Below the pieces are notes generated by a model. The model did not search any database. It saw only the letters and a list, made by a program, of their open reading frames with translations, and was not told where the DNA came from. DNA of 5,449 bases from Spirochaetaceae bacterium (lineage in GTDB: Bacteria > Spirochaetota > Spirochaetia > Treponematales > Breznakiellaceae), in assembly GCA_031278295.1 (NCBI GenBank), contig JAITKQ010000015.1, forward strand, positions 1 to 5,449, given 5' to 3'. A program made the translations under genes and the position numbers. This document shows, in pieces, positions 5,431-5,449 of the stretch (positions within the stretch are counted from its first letter, which is position 1; each line of letters starts with the position of its first letter).

Positions 5431-5449
5431 AAGCCTGTCGCGCTTGTGG

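Overview
The window reads as chromosomal DNA from a spirochaete, most likely Treponema or a close relative. This rests on remembered resemblance: a degenerate receiver-like/PilZ protein, a stand-alone FecR-domain membrane protein, and a secreted protein of a type I associate with treponemes. No rRNA or other decisive marker is present. Genes are moderately GC-rich, while the gap around 4152-4258 is conspicuously AT-rich.

Layout. At 1-162 (+) is the C-terminal end of a PHP-domain metal-dependent phosphoesterase. A 153-base gap follows, with a plausible promoter placed so that the next message would be almost leaderless. At 316-789 (+) is argR, an arginine-repressor-family regulator. It overlaps by one base the start of pgi, glucose-6-phosphate isomerase (789-2372, +). 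The two look translationally coupled: the pgi ribosome binding site lies inside the end of argR. A 38-base convergent gap with a small heptamer repeat separates pgi from two minus-strand genes. Their transcription order is a secreted protein of about 340 residues (4139-3117), then, 16 bases later, a cytoplasmic receiver-like/PilZ protein (3100-2411). Divergent from these is a FecR-domain protein with two C-terminal membrane helices (4319-5293, +). The shared upstream region holds a candidate promoter and a tandem 10-base repeat. The last 156 bases contain two strong inverted repeats and no credible gene.

How the genes may work together. argR-pgi is a probable two-gene operon joining an amino-acid-type regulator to a central glycolytic enzyme. 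The secreted protein and the PilZ protein are a second probable operon, and the FecR protein may share control with it through the divergent region. Nothing here is a recognisable defence, secretion or mobile system. The most notable points are the changed effector motif in ArgR, the apparent leaderless start of argR, the loss of signature residues in both halves of the PilZ protein, the unusual topology of the FecR protein, and the structured block at the right edge.
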